Assembly (NCBI GenBank): GCA_039809345.1
Contig: JBDHUW010000004.1
Location: forward strand, 60,426-124,425
Direction of reading: 5' to 3'
Source: JBDHUW01 sp039809345
GTDB taxonomy: Bacteria > Patescibacteriota > Gracilibacteria > Absconditabacterales > Absconditicoccaceae
Length of the DNA stretch: 64,000 nucleotides
Part shown: positions 1-9,714 of the stretch, in pieces
Layout of the letters: each line of letters opens with the position of its first letter
Numbering within the stretch: the stretch's first letter is position 1
Translations under genes and position numbers: made by a program
Notes under the pieces: model-generated
Databases searched by the model: none
What the model was told of the DNA's origin: nothing
What the model saw: only the letters and a program-made list of their open reading frames with translations

Positions 1-90
1 TCATCACTGAGCTGGACGCTGTTGACCACCAAATTGCGGAGGTCTAGATTGTCACTGTTGAGATTGTGGTTTTTTTTCAAATGGTGGCAT
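1..90 (-). CDS. N-terminal fragment of a P/Q/G-rich protein (runs off window)
   Basis: With TGA read as Gly the minus strand is open from an ATG at 90 to the window edge. The visible 30 residues begin MPPFEKKPQSQQGQSRPPQF and continue rich in Gln, Pro and Gly, which suggests a disordered N-terminal tail. The domain that would identify the protein lies outside the window. The start has no obvious Shine-Dalgarno, as is usual here. A competing short plus-strand reading frame (ending at 48) cannot be excluded. Confidence 0.5.
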
Positions 91-143
91 GCACACAAAA
101 GATAGTAAATAAGTATAATGCTTTTTTATTTTCCATAGCAGGT

Positions 144-218
144 TACTCCCGGCGGGATTCGAACCCGCGATCTTTGGAATGAGAATCCAATATCCTAGAC
201 CGGCTAGACGACGAGAGC
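144..218 (-). tRNA. tRNA-Glu (anticodon CTC)
   Basis: On the minus strand a full cloverleaf can be folded. The acceptor arms are GCTCTCG and CGGGAGT, and the T arm carries GGTTCGAATCC. The anticodon stem TTGGA/TCCAA encloses the loop TTCTCAT, giving anticodon CTC. A CCA end is not clearly encoded. It sits 20 nt downstream of tRNA-Arg on the same strand, so the two may be cotranscribed. Confidence 0.9.
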
Positions 219-238
219 ATAAACACTCGTTTTTCATT

Positions 239-311
239 CGCCCCAGCATGGACTCGAACCATGAACCTACAGCTTAGAAGGCTGTTGCTCTATCCATTGA
301 GCTACTGGAGC
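239..311 (-). tRNA. tRNA-Arg (anticodon TCT)
   Basis: Minus-strand cloverleaf with acceptor arms GCTCCAG and CTGGGGC. The anticodon stem ACAGC/GCTGT encloses CTTCTAA, giving anticodon TCT (Arg, AGA codons). The T arm has GGTTCGAGTCC. Confidence 0.9.
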
Positions 312-557
312 ATGTACTGTATGTGGCTATATCGTTTTTTTATATAAAAAGAAAAAAGCTACCAAGAGCCTCCCTATTTATAGGAGAAACAATATAAAAC
401 GAATTTGTAATGACCGTATGAATATGATGAGTCATTGCCTACGACAATGTGGCGTATCAACTAGTATGTGTCGATTACCTACTCTATCAATGTAAATATA
501 TCTGGCACGAACCAGAACCGATATCATATGTAATCGCACATGAAATGCAAGAGAAAT
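312..557. other. intergenic region, no supported gene
   Basis: AT-rich stretch between tRNA-Arg and the VanZ-RDD gene. A 49-codon minus-strand ORF and an 85-codon plus-strand ORF (410-667) can be drawn with TGA = Gly. Neither shows recognisable features, and the second mostly lies antisense to the RDD domain. T-rich stretches near 330-350 could serve as a terminator for the minus strand, but no strong hairpin is visible. Confidence 0.4.
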
Positions 558-1682
558 TTATCGAAACGTTTTTAGTCTTTCTCGTATCGTCGGTGAGTGT
601 ATTTGTTTGGTTCTACTCCACTCCTCATAAAACAATACACCATCTTTGTTCGCTTCAGCCACTATAGGAAAGATTACAACAATCGTATACATATAGATAA
701 TCTGTACTACTATGAGGACCGAACTCCCCTGCTGTCACATGATTAGATACCACCTCTCCAAAACTGATATGAGGATAATGATCGACATCACCACGCTCGC
801 ACGCAAAAGATACTGCCAAAAAATAGGCTTATGTTGATGTGCATGCAAAGGGACAATCTTGAGTCAGGCTAAGTATTTTCACAATGAGTATCCTCATGTC
901 CAATATGGAATAAATACTACAAACACGAAGAACGAGAGCGAAAGAGAGAGAAAGTATGTGATGATAGCGCCCAATGGTGACGAGACGATCGACAATCATA
1001 CATGCGTATTTTGCTCAGCAAAAAACCGTATAAATGCGAAATCAACAATACTAGAAAAGAACCTGCGAACGAACGAAGGTGGTAGCGTCCTGATACGTCA
1101 CTCATGCAATCGGTGCTGCACCATAGCTTTTTTTCACAGTACTCCTCTAGCTACCAGTGCGATTCAGAGCGTATTGAGCAAAATATCATCTATATCAAAG
1201 AGACGATACGCACAAGGCATGATACCAAAAAATCACGTTCACTGACTAACCTCTATTAGGATGCTGGACAGGAATCCTACAAATATAATCTTTTTGCTAC
1301 TTCGCTTGGTCAAAAACGAAAGCAGTATACCTAGTGGGAATAGCAGTACTATATTGAATACCACCTGAAAAATCGCTCTTCAATCTACAGGATACGTAAA
1401 CATATCGCCAATTGACCTAATTGGGACCCATTGGAACATACTAATCCCACTACGAACAGCACAAAACTGAGGCGTGAAATCGGGAAAGGGAAACCAAACC
1501 AATCAAACAACTACAAATACATACAGTATAAACACATAGACTAAGAACTTTATTCTATGATAATAAAAATATTTCCTCAAAAAAAAATGAGCTACCACAA
1601 AAATAATTGGCAAGCCCAACAAAAACGTATGTATCCCCCCTCATATCGGCCCAAAAAAACTGCTAAGATATTGCATCATCAT
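558..1682 (-). CDS. VanZ-like and RDD domain fusion membrane protein
   Basis: 374-residue membrane protein readable only with TGA = Gly. Residues about 1-190 form a VanZ-like domain with four hydrophobic segments. It carries the family motifs FNIVLLFPLG, EVSQGTGFFG and FDIDDILLNTLG (the last is the conserved R-x-DIDD-x2-LN signature). The C-terminal half is an RDD domain: RFFSSIVDFAFIRFF at its start, YWTGGYSLGKYLAGLKIV after the first helix, then RASVV. VanZ-RDD fusions are known in Gram-positive bacteria, and their biochemical role is unclear. I chose the MMMQYLSSF start because it fits the usual family N-terminus. An upstream ATG at 1745 lies closer to a candidate -10 (TATACT at 1764-1769) and is an alternative. 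The gene is divergent from the one at 1800. Confidence 0.85.
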
Positions 1683-1738
1683 ACCACATGTACAGATTTG
1701 TGCGAAAGTATCAACAGAAAGGCTGTCGAGAATTATTA

Positions 1739-1766
1739 TTGACATAGCTTGACGGATGTGTATAGT
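1739..1766 (+). promoter_or_regulatory. promoter of the gene at 1800
   Basis: TTGACA at 1739-1744 and TATAGT at 1761-1766, with a 16-bp spacer. The expected transcript start is about 27 nt before the ATG at 1800. Confidence 0.6.
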
Positions 1767-1799
1767 ATAGTCGTGTTTTATATGTAGCAAACGTTGATT

Positions 1800-2771
1800 A
1801 TGCAAACTCTTCCTCCTTGAGTTATCGAGAAACTTGATAAATGAAATTGAAGCTTCACGTATATCCCATGAGCTAAGATACATCCAGGATTTAATTGATA
1901 TACAGATTGGCCATGAGTGGCAGCAATTCAGAAAGAGCTAGAAAATATATTACAAGATATAACCAAACTGCTGCCACAACGGGATGAAGCTCGGAAAGCT
2001 CGAATAGACATTGCCCAAAAATACGACTTAGATTCGCAGCAGGAACCCCTGTCCTATTCCAAATACAGCGGTTGGATTTACACAAGTCCACTACGATCAA
2101 AACAACCAATCATAGTCGAAGATCCAAAAAAAGCAATGCCGAAAGAGGTCAATGTACCTTATACATATAGATCAAAAAAGAAAAAGGGATTACATGAATC
2201 AACATCATCTAAAACAATATCTGATGAGAAGACCATACGTCAAAAAGGGCCATATAGGGGAAGTCCGGATTTGGCTAGCATTACCAATGTGCAGGAGATA
2301 ATAAAAATGCTAAATGAAAAGAAGGAAAATCATAATGTAGCATTGAGAGAACGATTTGAAACACTAAAATCAAAAGGCATAAGCCGGTACGACTTTCTAT
2401 CAATCAATTGAAAATTATATAAAAAACCAAGTAATCAAATGGTATGGGAGACTATCGTAAAACATGGGAAAGCCCTACCAACAAAACCGTACTTAGCTCC
2501 TTATGTAGTATTTGACTCTAAAGAGGGAGGGAACGAGGCATTGCAGTCCCCAGTTGCTGACAATATAAATACTCCTCAAAACAACAGTGAGGAAAAGCTA
2601 TTTAGTCCATGACATGCAGTCATGGAATTCAAAAAAGTAATAGTAAAAGTAGAAGACAAAATATATACTCTTTTATTGACACATATATATTGACGTGTTT
2701 CGAGTTATGACGACCAGTACCACGATCAAAGCAATGGGGAGATGGACGATAAAGAGGAGCTAAAATATTAA
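1800..2771 (+). CDS. hypothetical soluble protein, 323 aa
   Basis: Begins MQTLPPGVIEKLDKGNGSFT and is open with TGA = Gly to TAA at 2769. Residues about 35-75 (AAIQKELENILQDITKLLPQ and on) are predicted helical. The middle is basic and Lys-rich (RSKKKKGLHE), and the C-terminus is acidic (DDKEELKY). There is no signal peptide or membrane segment, and I do not recognise a family. The ATG at 1800 is the first in-frame start after TAG at 1785, and it follows a good promoter. It converges on the antiporter gene, with only 5 nt between the stops. Confidence 0.75.
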
Positions 2772-2776
2772 AAATA

Positions 2777-4495
2777 CTACCCCCCTATCGCACTATAATC
2801 CTCTATTTTCTGGATTGCATACTTTTCTAAATCATACCCGTAATCTTCTATCAACATAGCAGTGTGTTTCCCTCATACAATGTGTGGAACGAGGACATAT
2901 GTAGCTCACATTTCGTAGAGTGCTTCTGCATCTTCTATTCTGTTCGCACTGAGAATCGTGAGGTGATGTGATCAGAATTTTTTGGTTTGTTGAAGGACAA
3001 GTGCATTGGTTTCGGCATCATGGATGGTAGAAATCACCATCTTAGCTTTGTGCAGATTGAGGTCTTCAAGGAGGTCTGTGTCTGAGGCGTCACCATATTT
3101 ACAAGGGAGCCCGGCATGAGTCAACTTTTTGATTACACTTGGATCACAGTCGATGATGATGAAGTTCTTTTGGTTGCGAACAAGCATATCCACGATTCAC
3201 TTTCATGTTCTATGATTTCCAAAAACGACCACATCATACTGCTCTGTTTCGCTCCTAGTAATCTGAGGGACATCAATATGTACCTTGCGTTCAAAAACCG
3301 TGAGGTATTTTTTGATTTTTGTATATATTTTTTCTGAATACGTGAAATAGTAACTCGATCACGCTATCGTCACCAATCCAATCATCGTCACCATCGAAAC
3401 GATATTTACATCTGTGATATGGCCTATCGTGAGGGCTACTCCCATCAAAATGAAGGAGAACTCACTGATTTGTGCCACCGTGAATCAAACCATCATTCCA
3501 TCCTTCTTCTGATATCCCATACGTCCCATCAACACCATTACGATGAGCGGATTACCAATGAGCACAAATAGTGAAAATACTATGATAGGTAGAATATAGT
3601 CTGATATATTACTGAATGTCAATTGAGATCATAGAAATACGAAAAATATCATGATGAAGAAATCTCTCAATGGTTTCATCTTACTGCTAATCTCAAATCT
3701 ATAAGGAGAGGATGCCAATGTGACTCACGCCAACAAAGCTCCGATTTCCAAAGAGAATCATATCGCTTCTAGTCATGCAGCATAGATCAAACACCATCCC
3801 ATCGTGAAGATGAGGAGGAACTCTTGTGAGGTTGCGATATATGAGAGTACTTTGGGCACGATGTACTTGGTGACAATATATGTCAGCGCTCCTACAAGAA
3901 ATATTTTAGCCAACAGTATTCCACTAAATGAAATCCAATTCACATCCACCTCCCCCACTGGCAATGAAACCAAAATCATCAAGATTAGCATAGCGATGAT
4001 ATCTTGTACAATCAGCATACCGATTGATATTTTCCCAAAGAGTTCATCCATCACCCCCTTGTCACTCAAAAGTTTTACAATGATAATCGTACTACTAAAT
4101 GCCAATGCAATCGAGATATAAACACTCTCTACTGTTTGAAATCAAAGCAACAATGCAATGCCTACTCATATCACACTTGTGAAGACAACTTGTCATACTC
4201 ATACTACTACTGATGCTCTCCCGAGCTCTTTCACCACGCTTGGATTGAGCCCCAATCACACCATAAAAAGCAATATCGCTACTCATATATGAGAAAAAAG
4301 CTTCATCTGTTCTCCATCGGAAATCCATCACAAAAGCACTGGTCACAACACAATACCAGCTAGTATATATCAAATTATAAAGGGCTGTTTCAACCATTTC
4401 ATGATCACACTAACACACGCCACTACCGCTAAAACCATAGCAAATTGTGCAAACTGATGCAGTTGGAGAAATTCGGGGATGAGTTGCATATACAT
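2777..4495 (-). CDS. CPA2-family cation:proton antiporter with RCK_N (TrkA-N) domain
   Basis: 572-aa KefB/C-type antiporter. The N-terminal 380 residues hold about 12 hydrophobic helices with family motifs: QPFIIGYILAGIVLGP, LLFMVGLGLNP, LAFSSTIIIVKLLSDKG and GKISIGMLIVQDIIAM (the conserved QD). The cytosolic C-terminus is a Rossmann nucleotide-binding RCK_N domain, with beta-alpha-beta GNHRTGKGIVD, acidic IIIDCDPSVI, then KYGDASDTDLLE and AKMVISTIHDAETN. The RCK_C domain is absent. It should exchange K+ or Na+ for protons under control of a bound nucleotide. Many of the conserved glycines are TGA. The start ATG TAT ATG at 4495 fits the family N-terminus; a longer start at 4558 is possible. 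No SD is visible. Confidence 0.92.
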
Positions 4496-4608
4496 GAGGT
4501 TTGATATAATACTAAATTGTTGTATATCTGAGTATACACACAACATAAAATATATCAAATTTTAGCAGATAATTATCAGGCAAAACACCATATTGGGAGT
4601 CTACGATA

Positions 4609-5043
4609 TTACTCAGCATGCATCGCTTGCCACTCCTTTTGTGCAAGCTTAATATTCCTTGCCCACGCCGTCCTTTGTGCAGGAGTTGGTTTATCTTTTT
4701 CTGGTACGTTTTTTCTTGGCAATGCAGTGAAAATGTCTCATTTTACCCATGATATCTCTCACCTAATTTGTGATAGCACACTACGAGCATGCTCATCATC
4801 AATGATTAATTTGTGGTCTTTTGTTACATGAGCGACATCCTTGCTAATAAGCCACGCAACTGTATCCCAACTACCGCTTGAACGCCTTCAAGCGACCCTT
4901 TCTAATCATCCTTTTTCTCATACATCTTGCACGCGGAATGATGTAAATTGAGATTTAGGACGAATTTCGATGTGATAAAAATGTCCCTTTCATGTAGTTC
5001 CTGGCTTTTTTCTATGATGTCATTTAGGCTGCGCTGTTTTCAT
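4609..5043 (-). CDS. hypothetical basic protein, 144 aa
   Basis: Reads MKTAQPKGHHRKKPGTTGKG, then HFYHIEIRPKSQFTSFRVQD, and ends with KEWQAMHAE and TAA. It has a basic disordered head of about 20 residues, then an alpha/beta-like body of about 100 residues with a Trp-containing middle (SWDTVAWLISKD). There is no membrane segment or known catalytic motif, and I do not recognise it. An ATG four codons upstream is an alternative start. Head-to-tail with the antiporter but 113 nt apart, so cotranscription is uncertain. Confidence 0.75.
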
Positions 5044-5148
5044 GGTATTGTACATATGATATAAATCTATATTATATATTAACATACATGAAAAACGTCT
5101 TATTATTGGAATTCTAATCCGAAATATATTTTTTACAAGGGCAATTCA

Positions 5149-6090
5149 CTATTGAACCAAGGTAAATGTGAAGTATTGTTCTTCATCAGCTATCATGGTA
5201 CTACGGTCAATACTGATGCTTATAGGGTATCATAATATTGGATCGTATACTACAGTTATGCTTGCAGATTTATTGTCAATAGCTTCTTGAATCATAGCGA
5301 ACGCATCATCTACGGTGCGAAGTTTTGGTACCATAGAACCTGTTGCTACTCCACCACTACCATCTGCATATATTGCTCCATCAGTATAAACAGAATTGTC
5401 TATCACGTTATATGTAATTGGACGAGTATATTCTGACATGCAGTAACAACTAGCTTTTTGTGTTAATGTGTACGTAGTAAGATTTTGTTTTCCCCACAAC
5501 ATTTTTGCTTTGTTAACATTTTTTTGTACTACGTCAAGTTGAGACGACTGTTCTCTTGCCGCCTCTTGTTTTACATAAGTATCCAACATATACAGTCATT
5601 TTAAAAGTTCTCCTCTAAGCAATCGCCTATTTTCTATCTTTATTTTGATCATTGAAGTATACTTTTGTATAACTGGACTTTGATTAGATAATCTTTCTAC
5701 AACAGTTGCAATATCATTGGTTGAGATATTATTGGTTGGCATGAAGTTCCCTTTGTATCCTTGGAATAACCCATACTGACAAGCCATACGCACCCAAGCA
5801 ATCAATGATGGGTCAATTTGTTTTTCATCATTAAATGTACATTGTTTGTTGGTCATTGGTACTCCTATATTTGCGTCACTACTCATCCACATTACGATCA
5901 TTTTTGCGGCTTGTTGCCTTGTAACAGGAGCGTTTGGCATAAAACTATCCCATGTTGTATATTTAGTGATCCCAGCATTGTATCCTCGTATAACCATATC
6001 ACTTTCTTCAGTAGTCACTGTATTTGATGCAAAAGTTGTACCAACCAGCATTGCTCACACTAGTGAAGCAGCTATTAACATTTTTTTCAT
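5149..6090 (-). CDS. secreted S-layer-homology / DUF6174-like protein
   Basis: 313 aa. The signal peptide is MKKMLIAASLVGAMLVGTTFAS (first residues MKKMLIAASLVG), probably cleaved near TFA-SN. Residues about 25-140 resemble SLH repeats: aromatic start, FMPNAPVTRQQAAKMIVMW, then WVRMACQYGLFQGYKGNFMP. The C-terminal part resembles DUF6174: YTLTQKASCYCMSEYTRPIT with a C-x-C pair, the TVDDAFAMIQEAI helix, and VVYDPILGYP. Between them lies a helical linker (KQEAAREQSSQLDVVQ). SLH domains normally bind cell-wall polymers, so an envelope-attached protein is likely. The start is chosen by the signal peptide; no SD precedes it. Confidence 0.8.
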
Positions 6091-6274
6091 ATGCGTAAAA
6101 AATCAGTAATAAAAGTACTCTATATAAGATATACGAATTGGAGGTGGATATGTGACGAGCTTCTCCGACTTTAGTATAAAGAAATAGAGCGGGGGTCAAT
6201 CTGGGAATACTATTGACAGCGTGCACCATTTATATACGATATACAAGCTATATTTATCTAAACTTCTTGGGATA
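6091..6274. promoter_or_regulatory. divergent intergenic region
   Basis: About 184 bp between the divergent SLH protein (minus) and methyltransferase (plus) genes. It must hold both promoters, but I could not place convincing -35/-10 pairs. A GC-richer patch at 6120-6230 holds no ORF I can support. Confidence 0.35.
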
Positions 6275-6868
6275 ATGCTATCAATAACTAATAATGGGAA
6301 CTACAAGACTACAACACGATACTGAAGAAATAATAAACAAATTAACACTGTTTTGGCTTTGTCAGATGTTCTTAATCCCCATATCTTTCACATATGACCA
6401 TGATGAATAGTAAAGGGGCTCTCTCATTTAGTTACCTCTTCAAAAATTGGTAGTATGATAGAGAGCTGATTAAGAAAGACCTGATTATTTTCTTTAGAAT
6501 CTTATGAAACACAAGAAATACATAATGCCTTTGAACAGCAAGGTAGAAAACCATCTATTGTTGTAACTGATATAGAGCTTAAAGTTATACAAGCAGTCCG
6601 TGATAAATATCCTGACATCGAAGGGCATGTAATAGATATAACGAAATCCATCATTTCAGACTCATTTGATGTGATTTTTTGTAACAATGTTTTGCAGCGT
6701 ATGTATGATTGGTCAAAGGCAGTAAAACACATACATCAATGCGCTCATCAATGAACTATCCTTGGAGCTACATGCGAAAAGAAACAGGAAGAGATAACAC
6801 ACACACTTCGCGATATGTGATGGGAACTTGTAGATACCGAATTATCTATATACCAAAAAAATCTATAA
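6275..6868 (+). CDS. class I SAM-dependent methyltransferase-like protein
   Basis: 197 aa in code 25. The Rossmann-like order is visible. A motif I-like strand FHIGPGGIVKGL is followed by VVTDIELKVIQAV (motif II acidic residue), then HVIDIT with a conserved Asp. FDVIFCNNVLQRMYDWSKAV is the post-IV region, and LGATCEKKQEEITHTLRDMG comes near the end. This matches small methyltransferases of the Methyltransf_11/25 type. The substrate cannot be told. The glycine-rich loop is built partly from TGA codons (CCA TGA TGA). The ATG at 6275 is the only ATG that captures the glycine-rich loop with N-terminal residues in front. Confidence 0.7.
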
Positions 6869-7029
6869 AGATACATACTACTTTCCATTTATATTTCTTT
6901 CTACATTACCATAAACAGATACAGCAAGACTATAAAATAGTCATGCATCTATCAAACAATCTACTTCTTGCAGTAGCCTAGAGGCAAAATCATTTCATTT
7001 AAAGAATATATATATCTTGTTTTCTACAA

Positions 7030-7057
7030 CAAAAAAACATTAACCCGAAAGTTAATG
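7030..7057 (-). terminator. intrinsic terminator of the 7284-8288 gene
   Basis: On the minus strand the stem CATTAAC/GTTAATG encloses TTTCGG and is followed by a run of seven Ts. It lies about 225 nt past the stop codon. The sequence just upstream (TCACCAAAAGC) is shared with the terminator at 8322-8356. Confidence 0.7.
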
Positions 7058-7065
7058 CTTTTGGT

Positions 7066-7194
7066 GAAGAGCTCGAAAAAAATGTCCAACTCTATTATGA
7101 TGAAATTTCAGACAAGGCAGAGTTTTTGAAAGCAATTTCTATATTATTAGCAAGAGAAAGCCAAAGTAAGCAATTATACCACCCTAACACATAG
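7066..7194 (+). pseudogene. possible gene remnant (C-terminal fragment)
   Basis: A plus-strand frame reads EELEKNVQLYYDEISDKAEF and on to a TAG at 7192. It looks like real helical protein, yet no ATG start lies upstream before a TAA near 7003, and a minus-strand terminator sits at its beginning. The rest of 6869-7283 shows no gene. It may be the tail of a gene lost at the edge of the accessory region. Confidence 0.3.
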
Positions 7195-7283
7195 GTAACT
7201 ATATAAAACTATAAGATTCTAATACTCTATCAAAAATCGTTTTAATAACTTATCTTTAGACAGAGAGTAGATATTAAAATAGA

Positions 7284-8288
7284 TTATTTATTCTGCAATG
7301 CAGATATGACATTAGCAACAGTTTTTTCCACAATGTCTTCAGTCTTTATAAAATCATCATCTAGTGATTTTGATTCTGGAACAAAAGCCAATTTTGTCAG
7401 AAATCACTTTCAAAATATCTTCTCTCGTTCTCTAAGTCGAAGAATATCACCTTTAATATAATGTTGCGCTATTTCTAACCACACATTACTACAATGTACT
7501 TCTGCTGAAATATCAGGTTTATGTCTGTATCTATATAGTCAAACAGCTAATATTATATTATTTAATATCTGTATATTTGAATCATATGCGGATCGTTTTG
7601 CACTATTAAATTTATCATAAGCACTATCTAAAACTTTCATCAATATATTTGAATAATCATTACTTGTCATATATTCTTTGTCATATCCTGCCAGTAATTT
7701 CTCATACATTTCTTTAGTATAATTATCATATTCTCTTTGTTGTTCATCAGTTGTAGTAATTTTATCATATGCAATATTACTTTGTTCACAAATCTCTCTC
7801 ATTTTCTCAGTAACTCATTCATTTAACCATGTAAATAATCTATATTGCCCATCTTCAGTATTCCACAAACTAGAAAATCAACTTTTATACTCTCTAGAAT
7901 GTTTACCATATTCTCATTCTAAATATTTAGTTTGCGTAGATATGTAATGTAAAGTCTCATGAACTGTAACAGGAATATCAATAACTGATCTCACAAATAT
8001 AAGATTAATATTTGGCATATATACACCAGCATATGGTCACAATCATCCAGCACAAACATATTTTTCAATATTTGGTAAAATAATTTCTATTCACTTTTTT
8101 TGGAAATAATTCTTTATAGATTTACTCACTGTTGTAATTCAATCTATTTGTTCTGGACTTTTTTTAATGTTACTTATTAAGTCTCATTGCCAAAAAACAT
8201 CTTTGACTGGTCAACGCAAAGATGCCAACTCTTCAAATGAGTTTATAAACGGAATATCATCCTTAAGACTAATTGTATTTTTATTCAT
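7284..8288 (-). CDS. HExxH metallopeptidase-like protein, paralogue 1
   Basis: 334 aa. Residues 110-114 form HETLH, a zincin HExxH motif, and LNEGVTEKM (Glu about 157) would supply the third zinc ligand as in gluzincins. The region before it is VYMPNINLIFVRSVIDIPVT, a beta strand then helix as in minigluzincins. After residue 170 the protein is helical and charged. It has no signal peptide or membrane helix, so it is probably cytosolic. It is clearly related to residues 1-330 of the gene at 12819-14297 (same HETLHY, same LNEGVTEK) but lacks that protein's ParB-like tail. I chose ATG 8288 because a promoter places transcription exactly there; ATG 8294 is the alternative. Confidence 0.75.
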
Positions 8289-8322
8289 ACTCATATTATA
8301 TACTTATTTAAATATTTTGCAA
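8289..8322 (-). promoter_or_regulatory. promoter giving a leaderless transcript
   Basis: TTGCAA (8317-8322) and TATAAT (8295-8300) on the minus strand, spacer 16 bp. Six bases separate the -10 box from the ATG at 8288, so transcription should start at or next to the A of the ATG. Confidence 0.6.
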
Positions 8323-8356
8323 AAATAAAAAAACGCTTTATCCGAAGATAAAACGC
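8322..8356 (-). terminator. intrinsic terminator with UUCG loop
   Basis: Minus-strand stem CGTTTTATC/GATAAAGCG closed by TTCG and followed by seven Ts. It ends the operon that finishes with the DUF4238 gene. It shares the box TCACCAAAAGC on its 5' side with the terminator at 7030. The 8357-8476 stretch between stop and hairpin holds no gene. Confidence 0.75.
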
Positions 8357-8476
8357 TTTTGGTGAGTCCGAATAACTTTGGTGTACCTCTGAGATTAGGT
8401 TGTTTTTTAGCTTTCTCATAGGCTTTTTCGTATGGTTAGAGTATAAATATTTTTTCGGGTTTTTCAAGCAAATTAT

Positions 8477-9709
8477 TTAACGAATCTGCATTTTTATCGA
8501 CTCTTTAATAATATCTATAGATTTTATTTCTTGATAGATTTCCTTTTCAGTTCTTCATTTTCAGTGTGTTTGCATAATATCATAAAGTCATACTTTATCT
8601 ACTAACTCTTCATAGTTTCTATAATGTATTTTTCTTTCTTTAGCAAAATGTTTACATTGCTCTAATACCTGCATATCTTCAAGAAATTGTTTAGGAAAGA
8701 GTTTATATATCTTATCAATATGATTTATTCTAGCAGTAGTATAGTGTTCTTCTTGCAAATCACTTTTGAGTGGTGCATATATAAAGTTTGAAAACATTGC
8801 TATCAAAAAATTATAATACCTGACCTCATCTCATCAAATCTCTTTCCTCTTCATTTTCTTACCAGGTCATTCTGGATGACTAAATTCTATCAGTATTTTA
8901 GGATGTAATGGAAAATAGTGAATTCTATCGCAAAAACTATTACCATAGATATCTTTAATTTCTGGATGAACCTCAATAACTCAAGAATCACTGGCAATAA
9001 AGTTTTCTTCTCATTTTGAGATATAAATTCTAATTTTTTTACCATACAATAAATTTGCAAATCAGTATATATTCTCTGGTTTGGTCAAAAATGCAATATG
9101 CCAACGATTGGAGTCTAACCTATCTCACAAATACTCACTCATTCATCAATTCTTAAATCAATTAACAAAGCTATTATTTGATGTGTCTCTAAAAGATTTC
9201 GACCTCATTCGTCAAATCGATGCAAATATACATAGTTCATATAAATCACTATCAGCAATCTTTTGTCATTCAAATATCTGCTTAACGATTCTATCATAAA
9301 TCGTAGCAAATCTACTCTCATGAACTCACATTAAGTCTTCAACCAATTGAGACAAGATATCATATTCTCACTCTTTTACAGCATAAAAATAGACCGAACA
9401 GCAAACCTCTTTAGGAGCTTGTGATTTAATTACTTTCCTTAACTTTAAATTACATGTTTCTAGCCTTCACTGAGAATTGACTAATTTTCTCAAATAAAAC
9501 TGAGGAACATAATGTTGTCTAGAGATAGGATTACGTGAATTTATCTTTTTTACTGTTATTTTATGTTCATTAATCATCTTTGCTTCTTCTTCGGGAATTT
9601 GAATTCACAATTCTTGTTCATCTAAAAAAACTGCAAAGTCATCTATATCGCTATTATAAAAATCAGACAATACTTCTTCTTCTATTTTAATCCATTTTGT
9701 TGTATCCAT
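8477..9709 (-). CDS. DUF4238 domain protein
   Basis: 410 aa. The N-terminal part contains SRQHYVPQFYLRKLVN, the hallmark of DUF4238 (usual form N/K-x-HYVPQFYLR-x-F). The family motifs LCIFASIGRMRSKSFRD in the middle and ASDSGVIEVHP later also fit. DUF4238 proteins are mostly 250-400 aa, of unknown biochemistry, and often lie in mobile or defence-rich regions. A preceding acidic segment of about 60 residues is not part of the domain. The ATG lies 5 nt after the stop of the large serine recombinase, so the two genes are likely cotranscribed. Confidence 0.8.
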
Positions 9710-9714
9710 ATTTT

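Noticed and set aside
1..48. Plus-strand C-terminal fragment ending at TAG 46-48
   Set aside because: Fourteen codons cannot be judged; the minus-strand N-terminus in the same place looks more protein-like.
449..667. 72-codon plus-strand ORF with hydrophobic stretch
   Set aside because: Mostly antisense to the RDD domain end; GTG start, no homologous features.
712..1539. 275-codon plus-strand ORF open with TGA = Gly
   Set aside because: It lies antisense to the VanZ-RDD gene, whose minus-strand translation has clear family motifs; the plus product has none.
5818..6109. Two plus-strand ORFs in the SLH/DUF6174 gene
   Set aside because: Both are antisense shadows of a gene with a signal peptide and two recognised domains.
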